The translations under genes were made by a program, and so were the position numbers. The notes under the pieces are model-generated. The model was not told the DNA's origin and did not search any database. It worked only from the letters and a program-made list of their open reading frames with translations. DNA of 62,641 nt. Source: an uncultured Bacteroidota bacterium. Lineage in GTDB: Bacteria; Bacteroidota; Bacteroidia; Bacteroidales; WCHB1-69. Positions 26,484-34,049 of the stretch are shown one piece after another (position 1 is the first letter of the stretch; each line of letters starts with the position of its first letter). The DNA lies in contig CADBQG010000014.1 in assembly GCA_902796805.1 (NCBI GenBank), forward strand, positions 1 through 62,641, in the 5' to 3' direction.

Positions 26484-27872
26484 TTACTTTACTTGGATAT
26501 CCTCATGTCCATTAGGAGAGAAGATGTTTCGCTGCGTGTACAGCAATATGGCGGCCAATATCGCGCCCATGACGTCGGAAATCGTCATCGACAGCCAGAC
26601 TCCGTTCAAACCCGTCAGTCCCGCCTTGACAAAGGCGAGTGGTATCAGGATGCTCATTGGAACAAGGAAAATCACTTGTCGAGAGAGACTTGTGGTAATA
26701 GCGATCCACGGCTTGTCGATAGATTGGAAGAAATTTGAGTTCACTATGGTGAATCCAATCAAAGGGAACATCACCATGCTGTACCTCAGGGCGGTGCGAC
26801 CGATGGCGATGAGTTGTGCGTCCTTGGTGAAGACGCTCATCATGGTTCCGGGCAGAACGCAGGATATGATGCTGCCGGCAAGTCCGACCGCGACGCAAAC
26901 CTTCATTGTGAGGGTATATACGTGCTTAAGCCTGTGACTTTGTCCTGCGCCGTAGTTGTACCCGGCTATGGGCTGCATACCCTGGCACACTCCGATTATA
27001 ACCAGAACCAGGAAGTTGCCGTAAGTATTGCAGATGCCGTATGCTCCCACCGCGAGGTCGCCGCCATAGCTGAGCAGTTGGTGATTGAGTATCGCCACCA
27101 CCCCTGCGGCGGTGAGGTTCATCAAAAACGGGCTCATGCCGATCATCACAATATTCTTGAAGATATACCCCCTCGGTTTCCAAGCGTGCGCCTTGAACCT
27201 TATGAAAGACTTAGGGTTGGCGAAGTGCATTATGGCAACCACCGCCATCATGGCTATGGAAATAGTGGAGGCGATGGCGGCACCCTTTATCCCCATGTCG
27301 AAAGCGAAGATGAAGATCGGGTCAAGGATAATGTTGAGCACGGCGCCGCCGGCCATTATCAGCATCGCCTTGGTGGGATATCCCGACGCCCGTATCAGAC
27401 CGGTGAGATTGAAAGTGACTGTTATGAGGAACATTCCCGGAAGAATGTACACCATGTATTCACGGGCGTATGCCACGGTTTCCGGAGTAGCCCCGAACAT
27501 TGTGAGTATCCTGTCAAGGAACAGATATGACAATGTTATGACTGAGACTCCGAGTATAACAGTGAATATAAGGCTGTTGCATAGGATATTCTCTGCCCAT
27601 TCCTTGTCCTTCTTGCCCAGTACTATCGACATTCTGGAAGCGGAACCCACGCCGATGAGCGACCCGAACGCGTGAATCACGTTCATCATGGGCATGGTTA
27701 TCGCCAATCCCGCAATCGCCAGCGCTCCCACGCCCCGGCCAATGAACATCCTGTCAACTATATTATACACCGAAGCGATAATCTGACTGATTACCGCCGG
27801 CAAGGCATAAACCCATAGAAGGGAGCCTATATCTCTTGTTTCTAATTCTTTGGTTCTGTCTGTGTTTTCCAA
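26484..27872 (-). CDS. MATE family efflux transporter
   Basis: The 462-residue multidrug/Na+ antiporter-type membrane protein has about 12 helices. The N-terminal block GSLLWVYALPAVISQIIASV, then YNIVDRMFIGRGVGALAIAG, and the mid-protein GACQGMQPIAGYNYGAG-like stretch (VCQGMQPIAGYNYGAGQ) are typical of the DinF/NorM-like family. Substrate not predictable. It sits between ftsZ and mutS2 with very short gaps, so it is probably read through from the division genes. Confidence 0.92.
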   Translation of the reverse strand: MENTDRTKELETRDIGSLLWVYALPAVISQIIASVYNIVDRMFIGRGVGALAIAGLAITMPMMNVIHAFGSLIGVGSASRMSIVLGKKDKEWAENILCNSLIFTVILGVSVITLSYLFLDRILTMFGATPETVAYAREYMVYILPGMFLITVTFNLTGLIRASGYPTKAMLIMAGGAVLNIILDPIFIFAFDMGIKGAAIASTISIAMMAVVAIMHFANPKSFIRFKAHAWKPRGYIFKNIVMIGMSPFLMNLTAAGVVAILNHQLLSYGGDLAVGAYGICNTYGNFLVLVIIGVCQGMQPIAGYNYGAGQSHRLKHVYTLTMKVCVAVGLAGSIISCVLPGTMMSVFTKDAQLIAIGRTALRYSMVMFPLIGFTIVNSNFFQSIDKPWIAITTSLSRQVIFLVPMSILIPLAFVKAGLTGLNGVWLSMTISDVMGAILAAILLYTQRNIFSPNGHEDIQVK

Positions 27873-27891
27873 GGAGATGTTGAGTTAATAA

Positions 27892-29316
27892 TTAGTCTGC
27901 TATGCCGAAGAACAAGTCTTTGGCGTTGTCCTGAACTTCATAATAAGGTTCCGGCTCCGTTGTAAAAGTGTCGGTACGGCGCTGGTTCAACGCTCCAAGG
28001 AAGACATCCTCGCCGGAATATGCCGGACTGTTGACGGTGTTCCTGAACATGTTGTCGTCGTCAAGGTCCTCGCCGTAGTTCTCGATAACTGTCTGCGGTC
28101 CTTGCGGATATTCTGGGAAAGTGAACATTTCGCCGGTGTGCGGCTGCGGTTCTGGCATAACATGGTCGAAGACTTCTCCTATCACGCTTGATTTGTCGTC
28201 AGGCAGGTTTGCAGTCAAATCGTCTTTTTCCATCACAGGCTCCATTACAGTGCCTTCGGGGTTCTCTTCGATTGTTATGATAATATCTTCTTTATTGTCT
28301 TTATTGTCGCCCACGTAGGTTTCGTTGTCGTTGTTCTCCATCTTGGCGGAGAAGTTCGTAACAACCACTGAAAGTTTTATGCTGTCGCCCAGCGACTCGT
28401 CGAGGCCGTGCCCCCATATAAGGTGGACGTTCTTGTCCTGCATGTCCTCGAACCTTTCCTCAAACTCGGTGAGTTCCGACAGTGTGAGTTTCTTTTCCGG
28501 CCCGTATGTGATAAAGAAGAGGAAGTTTTTCGCGTTGCTGATATCCTGGTTTTCAAGAAGGGGGCAGTTGAGAACCTCTTCAAGCACCTTCTGGACACGT
28601 TCTTCGCCATTGGCGGTGGCTGTTCCGAGGAGGGCCTTTCCGCTGTCCTTCATCGTTGCCTTAACATCTTCGAAGTCAACGTTCTGCTTGTACGTGGACG
28701 TTACTATCTCGGCAATGCTTTTCACCGAGTTCTTCAGGATGTCGTCAACCTGCACATAGGCCTCGTCGATGTCGAGTTCGCCGAAATACTTCATCAGGTT
28801 CTGGTTGTTGATAACTATCAGGGAGTCGACATACTTGCTCATCTCCTTGATCCCGGCCTCGGCCGACTCCTTGCGACGGCGTCCTTCAAGCTTGAACGGC
28901 TCGGTTACCACGCCTATTGTGAGTATTCCCATCTCCTTGGCCACCTTGGCTATCACGGGTGACGCGCCCGTGCCGGTCCCCTTGCCCATTCCGGCAGCTA
29001 TGAAAAGCATCTGGGTGTTCTCGCCTATGAATTTCCTTATCTCCGTCTCGTTCTGACTGGCGAGGTCGCCGGCCACCTTGGCGTCGCCGCCTGCGCCCGA
29101 CCCGCTCCCTATCAGCAACTTCTCGTCAATCTTACAGGCGTTCAGATGGCACTTGTCTGTGTTGCATATCAAAAAATCCACTCCTCTGATACCCTCCAGG
29201 AACATGTGCTGCACGGCGTTGCTTCCGGCGCCTCCGACGCCAATCACCTTGATTGACGACATGTTCTCCCTGGGACTGAAATCTGGTGTAAATTTAATTT
29301 CATCTGCCATATTCAA
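27892..29316 (-). CDS. ftsZ: cell division protein FtsZ (divergent)
   Basis: Tubulin-like GTPase that forms the division ring. In the 474-residue protein VIGVGGAGSNAVQHM (T1 loop) and a GTP-binding core are clear. The T4 glycine-rich loop reads AAGMGKGTGTGASPV, with Lys where GGGTGTG is normal. The segment after NTDKC, with GSGSGAGGDAKVAGDLA, also departs from the common form. A long acidic C-terminal linker (about 330-455) ends in KDLFFGIAD rather than a classical basic tail. A second start (ATG 29310) is possible. Downstream of ftsQ and ftsA, which supports the identity. Confidence 0.93.
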   Translation of the reverse strand: MNMADEIKFTPDFSPRENMSSIKVIGVGGAGSNAVQHMFLEGIRGVDFLICNTDKCHLNACKIDEKLLIGSGSGAGGDAKVAGDLASQNETEIRKFIGENTQMLFIAAGMGKGTGTGASPVIAKVAKEMGILTIGVVTEPFKLEGRRRKESAEAGIKEMSKYVDSLIVINNQNLMKYFGELDIDEAYVQVDDILKNSVKSIAEIVTSTYKQNVDFEDVKATMKDSGKALLGTATANGEERVQKVLEEVLNCPLLENQDISNAKNFLFFITYGPEKKLTLSELTEFEERFEDMQDKNVHLIWGHGLDESLGDSIKLSVVVTNFSAKMENNDNETYVGDNKDNKEDIIITIEENPEGTVMEPVMEKDDLTANLPDDKSSVIGEVFDHVMPEPQPHTGEMFTFPEYPQGPQTVIENYGEDLDDDNMFRNTVNSPAYSGEDVFLGALNQRRTDTFTTEPEPYYEVQDNAKDLFFGIAD

Positions 29317-29357
29317 CTTTTATTTATATTTCGGTTAAGGTTTTGTTTGTTCTGCTC

Positions 29358-30719
29358 TTAAGATATTTGTTCGAAAATCCTCTCCAGGTTCCTCTGGAGT
29401 TTTTTCCAAAGGTTTTCCTTGTCTCCTCTGCCGGGTTTCGGTTCCGGTTCAGGCTCCGGCTCCGGCCTTGTGCCTTCACCGCCAAACGCGTCGCTGGCAA
29501 TCCTCTGCTCCATCAGTCCATATTTTAGCAGACCGAGGGAGGTGGCGAAGAGGGGTTGCCTCAGTTCGTTCGACAGTGTGTCGGCGAAACCCATTACAGG
29601 GTTGCCAACTCGCGTGTTAAGTCCGAGCTCGAACTGGCAGAGCTCAATGATGTGGCGCAGGTTAGAGCCGCCGCCCGTGAGCACGAGCCCGGCCCCGTTC
29701 TGGAGCATTCCCATATAACCTGAATCCTCCAGAGCCTTCTTCACATATCCGATGATGTCCCTGTGCACGCGACTGTATATTATCTTGGCGAGCTGCTCGT
29801 CGGTGATTTTCAGCGGCGCCTGCCCGTTCGGACGTATGACGTTGCAAACCCTGTTCGGGTTGCTCTTGCTCGGTATGCAGCTGCCGTGGTTCTTCTTGAG
29901 TTCCTCGGCGGTGTCTTCCGGAATGTGGCACACCATCGCGATGTCCTTGGTTATTATCGATCCTCCGAGGGGGATAACCTTGCAGAAAACCGGGTGGTTG
30001 TCCTTGAAAATCACCATGTCGGTTGTGCCGCCGCCGATGTCGATGAGACACACCCCGCGCTTCTTGTCTTCTTCGGAGAGGCAGGCGAGGCCTGAGGCTA
30101 TGGGCTCGAGGATAAGGTCCTTGATGTTGAGATTCACCCTCTGCACACACTGGTGTATCTTCCCGATTTCCTGCACGTTGCCCGTGAGTATCTGGTATAT
30201 GCCGGTGATTTTGGAGCCTATCTCGCCTACCGGGTCGGCTGACTCGTGCGACGTTCCGAAGGCCGAATCCTCCACGATGTACTTTTGCGGTATGGTGGTT
30301 ATGATTTTTTCTCCCGGGGGGAGCGCTATATTCTCCACGTCGCCCTTCATGAGGTCGAGGTCCTCCTGCTCTATCAAGGCGGTATGGTCGGCGCGAAGGA
30401 TGTAGTGTTTGCACGTCTTCGTCTTGATATGACGGGCGGCTATCCCCACATACACTCCGTCGATGTTCTGGTAACGTGAATGCTGGGCAGCCAACTGCAC
30501 CGACTTCTCGATGCTGTCCGAGGTCTTCAGTATGTTCTGGATAAGGCCGTACTCAACGCCTTTCGACTCGGACTTGCCGAAGCCGAGGATCTCTATTTTG
30601 CCCTTCTCGTTAAGATAGCCCACTACAGTGGCAACCTTCGTGGTGCCAATGTCAAGGCCTACCACAATATCTCCGACCATTCCTCTCTGTCTTAAATTCG
30701 ATGAGTACTCTTTATCCAT
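29358..30719 (-). CDS. ftsA: cell division protein FtsA
   Basis: Actin-like ATPase that tethers FtsZ to the membrane. The 453-residue protein has IVVGLDIGTTKVATVVGY (phosphate 1), the 1C domain, GVCLIDIGGGTTDMVIFKD (phosphate 2) and GLVLTGGGSNLRHI (adenosine motif). The C-terminus has an EPEPEPEP linker and then an amphipathic helix (KENLWKKLQRNLERIFEQ), which is the usual membrane anchor. It starts 12 bases after the ftsQ stop. Confidence 0.95.
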   Translation of the reverse strand: MDKEYSSNLRQRGMVGDIVVGLDIGTTKVATVVGYLNEKGKIEILGFGKSESKGVEYGLIQNILKTSDSIEKSVQLAAQHSRYQNIDGVYVGIAARHIKTKTCKHYILRADHTALIEQEDLDLMKGDVENIALPPGEKIITTIPQKYIVEDSAFGTSHESADPVGEIGSKITGIYQILTGNVQEIGKIHQCVQRVNLNIKDLILEPIASGLACLSEEDKKRGVCLIDIGGGTTDMVIFKDNHPVFCKVIPLGGSIITKDIAMVCHIPEDTAEELKKNHGSCIPSKSNPNRVCNVIRPNGQAPLKITDEQLAKIIYSRVHRDIIGYVKKALEDSGYMGMLQNGAGLVLTGGGSNLRHIIELCQFELGLNTRVGNPVMGFADTLSNELRQPLFATSLGLLKYGLMEQRIASDAFGGEGTRPEPEPEPEPKPGRGDKENLWKKLQRNLERIFEQIS

Positions 30720-30731
30720 ACGTGCAAAAGG

Positions 30732-31487
30732 TTAATTATGTTTTGTTGCTATTATCCGGTTCTTGTATCTTGCGTCCAACTGCGTGTAGGTCTTGTAGCC
30801 CTTGTGTGACAGGGCCTTGGCGTACACGGTCTTGAGGTTGGCGAGTTTTTCGTCGATGCCGTCCGCGCTGCCGAGCAGCACCGTCTGGCCGCCGATGGTG
30901 CCGGCGAGCTCGGGCTCGTTCATGGAGTTGATGTATATCTGGCGGAACTGCGCCCTGTGGAAGTCATCCTCCTTTATCTTTTCCGCTATGGCGAGGGCTT
31001 CCAGCACTTTCCTCGGGGCCTTGCCTCCTATCTTGTGGCTGTCGCCTATGTTGCCGTTCACCACCATAAGGCAGTCGGTCATCAGCAGGGTGGGCGGCAG
31101 CACAACACCGCCGGCGTCTACCAAGTAGTTGCCGCCGCCGGACGTGAAGACGTTCAGGACAACGTCACGCAAGGTGTAGTCTATCACCAGCCTGCCGCCA
31201 GCGAAGTGGATGAAATTGACCTTCTCCACAAACGGGTTCTTCCTCAGTTCCTCGGAAATGAACCCTATGTCTATGTCCTTGTGCCGCTTCCCGAGGATCT
31301 CGGCCTTCGCTTCCGACAACAACGCCTCCACCTCCTTCTGGCCGAGCACAACGCTCGAATTGTTGGTGTGAGGCACCGCCTCTATCCGTTCACACACCTG
31401 TCTCGGCATAATCACATAACCCATGATGAGTCCCACTAACAAAGTGGCACACAACAAGATACATAGGAATACCTTTGCCTTTTTCAT
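30732..31487 (-). CDS. ftsQ: cell division protein FtsQ/DivIB
   Basis: Bitopic division protein linking FtsA/FtsZ to septal wall enzymes. The 251-residue protein from ATG 31487 has a short cytoplasmic N-terminus, one membrane helix (about 5-25, FLCILLCATLLVGLIMGYVI), then a periplasmic domain with NPFVEKVNFIHFAGGRLVID (POTRA) and YLVDAGGVVLP. An upstream in-frame ATG at 31499 is possible. Identity rests on position before ftsA plus this layout. murC, often directly upstream in relatives, is absent. Confidence 0.88.
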   Translation of the reverse strand: MKKAKVFLCILLCATLLVGLIMGYVIMPRQVCERIEAVPHTNNSSVVLGQKEVEALLSEAKAEILGKRHKDIDIGFISEELRKNPFVEKVNFIHFAGGRLVIDYTLRDVVLNVFTSGGGNYLVDAGGVVLPPTLLMTDCLMVVNGNIGDSHKIGGKAPRKVLEALAIAEKIKEDDFHRAQFRQIYINSMNEPELAGTIGGQTVLLGSADGIDEKLANLKTVYAKALSHKGYKTYTQLDARYKNRIIATKHN

Positions 31488-31604
31488 ACAGGAATGCACA
31501 ATTACTTTTAATCTGACAAAATTAAAAATATTGGCGCTTTGGTTTAACCCTGTTCTTGTAAAAAAATAAACATGAAAATGTTGATATTGAGATACGGTTG
31601 GATT

Positions 31605-32471
31605 TCAGGCATTTCGCTTATCCAGACCCCAAAGGAGCTTTTCACGGATAGTGGAATAGAAACTGCCGCCGTTGAAAAGCACTGTGTTGATCGAGAATTT
31701 CTCCTTTGAGACGAACAAGGAGACATTGTTGCCGACAATTATCCGTTGCGTGTCAACGCACAGAGAATACTTCCCGCCGCGCCCGTCTACGTCGATCCTC
31801 AGGGGCTGCGAGGCAGGGATGACCAGGGGGCGCACGCTCAGCGAGTGCGACGCTATCGGCGTGAGCACCGTGACGTCGGTCAAGGGGTGCAGGATCGGAC
31901 CGCCGCAGCTCATAGAGTAGGCCGTGGAGCCGGTGGGCGTGGCTATTATCAGGCCGTCGGCCCAGTAGGTGTTCACACGCTGGCCGTCGGCCGTCGATAC
32001 CGTGATGGCATTTATGGAGTCGGTGTCGGTGGCTCTCACGGTAACGTCGTTGACCACGAAGTCGGTGGCGAGGCCGAGCGGCTCGCTGCCCTCCACATGC
32101 AGCAGCGAACGCTGTTCAAGGCGGTACTCCCCTTTTTCGAGCATCTCGAAGCACTTGGCAAAGTCGTCCTTCCTTATCGCCGAGAGGAATCCTATTCTCC
32201 CGGTGTTTATACCCACAAGCGGTATGCCGAGGTCGCCCACAATGTTGGCGGCGTCGATGAAAGAGCCGTCGCCGCCTACCGAAACCATGAAGTCGACCTT
32301 CCCGCACTCGCGCAAGGTGTCGTGCCCGGAGAAACTTCTGTGTTCCCCTCCGGTATATATGTTTTCATGCAGAAAAAGCTGATTCCCCCTTTCAGAAAGG
32401 TGGGAAATCAGCTTGTCGGTGAACTGTTGAGGTTCGTGATATTTGCGGCTGTATAGCGCAATTGAAAGCAT
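31605..32471 (-). CDS. nadK: NAD kinase
   Basis: Phosphorylates NAD to NADP. The 288-residue protein has FMVSVGGDGSFIDAA (GGDGS motif), VGINTGRIGFLSAI, ATPTGSTAYSMSCGGPI and the C-terminal beta region. Complete. Its ATG overlaps the last base of the butyrate kinase stop codon, so translation of the two is coupled. Confidence 0.95.
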   Translation of the reverse strand: MLSIALYSRKYHEPQQFTDKLISHLSERGNQLFLHENIYTGGEHRSFSGHDTLRECGKVDFMVSVGGDGSFIDAANIVGDLGIPLVGINTGRIGFLSAIRKDDFAKCFEMLEKGEYRLEQRSLLHVEGSEPLGLATDFVVNDVTVRATDTDSINAITVSTADGQRVNTYWADGLIIATPTGSTAYSMSCGGPILHPLTDVTVLTPIASHSLSVRPLVIPASQPLRIDVDGRGGKYSLCVDTQRIIVGNNVSLFVSKEKFSINTVLFNGGSFYSTIREKLLWGLDKRNA

Positions 32472-33541
32472 TATTCGTACTTTTGGACCTCTATCTCGTT
32501 GTTAAGGATCATGTTGGCGTTGAGGGCCATTGCGGCCATCTCGTCCTCTCCCGGATATACGGCCACAGGCGCAATCCATTCAACATACTTCTTGATACGG
32601 GCCACCACGGGCTTGCCATACGCGATGCCGCCGGTCAGGACTATGGCATCCACATTTCCTTGCAGCACCACGGCGTTCTCGCCAATCTGCTTAGCCACCT
32701 GGTAGGCGAAGGCTTCCTCAAGGAGCTCGGCTTTCGGGTCGCCGGCTATAGCAGCCTTCTCAACGGCATACGCGTCGTTGCTGCCGAAATATCCGACATA
32801 TCCGCCCTTGCCGACAAGCATCTTCTGCATGTCCTCCTTGGTGTATTTTCCGCTGAAGCAGGCTTTAAGGAATTGGTTCATTGGAAGTGTGCCTGAACGT
32901 TCAGGAGAGAACGGACCCTCGCCGTCAAGCGCCTGGTTCACATCGACAACGAGACCCTTCCTGTGCGCGCCCACGCTGACACCTCCGCCCATGTGGACAA
33001 CTATGAGGTTGAGATCCTCGTACTTCCTGCCGTGCTCCTTGGCGTACATTCTTGCGATTGCCTTGTGGTTCAGGGCGTGGAAAATCGACTGGCGTTCGAA
33101 TTCGGGATGCCCTGTTATGCGGGCTATGTCCTGCATCTCGTCAACCATCACAGGGTCGGCGATGTAGGCCGCTTCAAGGCCTATGCTCTTGGCGATGCTG
33201 TCGGCGATGAGGCCGCCGAGGTTGCAGGCGTGCTGACCGCTGTAACCCATTTTCAGGTGCTCGATCATGAGGTCGTTAATCTTGTAGACACCCGATTTCA
33301 AAGGTTTCACCAAACCTCCGCGACCCATCACTATCGCTATGTCGTCCAACGGGATGTTCTCGTCTTTCAATGTCGACAGTATCACATTCTTGCGGAACTC
33401 GTACTGGTCGGAGATTGTCTTGAACTGCGACAGCTCGTCTGTGGAATGCTTGATGTTTTTGAGGAAAACTTGTTCGTTTCCATTGAAAATGGCAACTTTT
33501 GTAGATGTTGCCCCGGGGTTGATTGCAAGAATTTTTTTCAT
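32471..33541 (-). CDS. buk: butyrate kinase
   Basis: Converts butyryl phosphate plus ADP to butyrate plus ATP (or branched-chain homologues). The 356-residue acetokinase-family protein has ILAINPGATSTKVAIF at the N-terminus, the block VHMGGGVSVGAHRKGLVVDV, and IVLTGGIAYGKPVV with the ATP-binding Gly-rich loop. Short length and motifs fit Buk, not acetate kinase (present separately at 47891). The usual partner phosphotransbutyrylase gene is not in the window. Confidence 0.93.
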   Translation of the reverse strand: MKKILAINPGATSTKVAIFNGNEQVFLKNIKHSTDELSQFKTISDQYEFRKNVILSTLKDENIPLDDIAIVMGRGGLVKPLKSGVYKINDLMIEHLKMGYSGQHACNLGGLIADSIAKSIGLEAAYIADPVMVDEMQDIARITGHPEFERQSIFHALNHKAIARMYAKEHGRKYEDLNLIVVHMGGGVSVGAHRKGLVVDVNQALDGEGPFSPERSGTLPMNQFLKACFSGKYTKEDMQKMLVGKGGYVGYFGSNDAYAVEKAAIAGDPKAELLEEAFAYQVAKQIGENAVVLQGNVDAIVLTGGIAYGKPVVARIKKYVEWIAPVAVYPGEDEMAAMALNANMILNNEIEVQKYE

Positions 33542-33569
33542 TACGGTATTTTTCGTTTTTTTTATTGTT

Positions 33570-33959
33570 TCACTGTTTTGTCGACGCCTTCATTTGGTTG
33601 CTGTAAGAAAGTCCTGCGTTGTTCTTGACGAAGGCCCGCACGTAGTAGGCAGTGTCGGCCATGGGCAGGTTGATTTCCTGTGAGAACCATGTGGTGTCGG
33701 AGTTTTCCGCAGTTATTATGGACGTGGAATATATGTCGGTGAGCGACGGTTCCGGGAAGAGGCTGTAGCAGAAACCCTGCTCGATGAAATACTTGCAGCC
33801 GCCACCGTCCAATATCGTGGCCTCCACAGTAAGCACGTTGTTCTCGTCGACCTCGCATTTTGTGATCTGGGTTTCAGCCACACCGAACTTCATGCAACCC
33901 GCCAGCAAAAGCAAAGGGACTGCACAGACAAAAAGCATTCTCTTCAAGTGTTCCATCAT
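33570..33959 (-). CDS. predicted lipoprotein, fibronectin-III-like fold
   Basis: The 129-residue protein has a lipobox LLLLAGC (Cys near 22). The mature part is one beta-sandwich-like unit: KCEVDENNVLTVEATILDGG, then QGFCYSL and ADTAYYVRAFVKNNAGLSYS, a pattern seen in single FN3-like surface lipoproteins of Bacteroidota. Unknown role. It is first in the minus-strand run, 28 bases before butyrate kinase. An internal Met at codon 2 is an equally good start. Confidence 0.75.
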   Translation of the reverse strand: MMEHLKRMLFVCAVPLLLLAGCMKFGVAETQITKCEVDENNVLTVEATILDGGGCKYFIEQGFCYSLFPEPSLTDIYSTSIITAENSDTTWFSQEINLPMADTAYYVRAFVKNNAGLSYSNQMKASTKQ

Positions 33960-33978
33960 CGTTGTTTTTTTGAGGTTG

Positions 33979-33986
33979 CAAATGTA
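33979..33986 (-). promoter_or_regulatory. -7 box for the lipoprotein-buk-nadK run
   Basis: On the minus strand the sequence is TACATTTG followed by C. A start near 33975 is about 16 bases before the lipoprotein start. Confidence 0.5.
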
Positions 33987-34022
33987 ACTATTTTTTCTTT
34001 ATGCAGCATAAATCTTATTTTG

Positions 34023-34030
34023 TATTTTTG
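34023..34030 (+). promoter_or_regulatory. -7 box for the GH3-hydrolase gene
   Basis: TATTTTTG followed by CC. A start near 34034 places the true start codon at 34050 and excludes the open frame upstream. Confidence 0.55.
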
Positions 34031-34049
34031 CCACACCATTTTAACCTAT

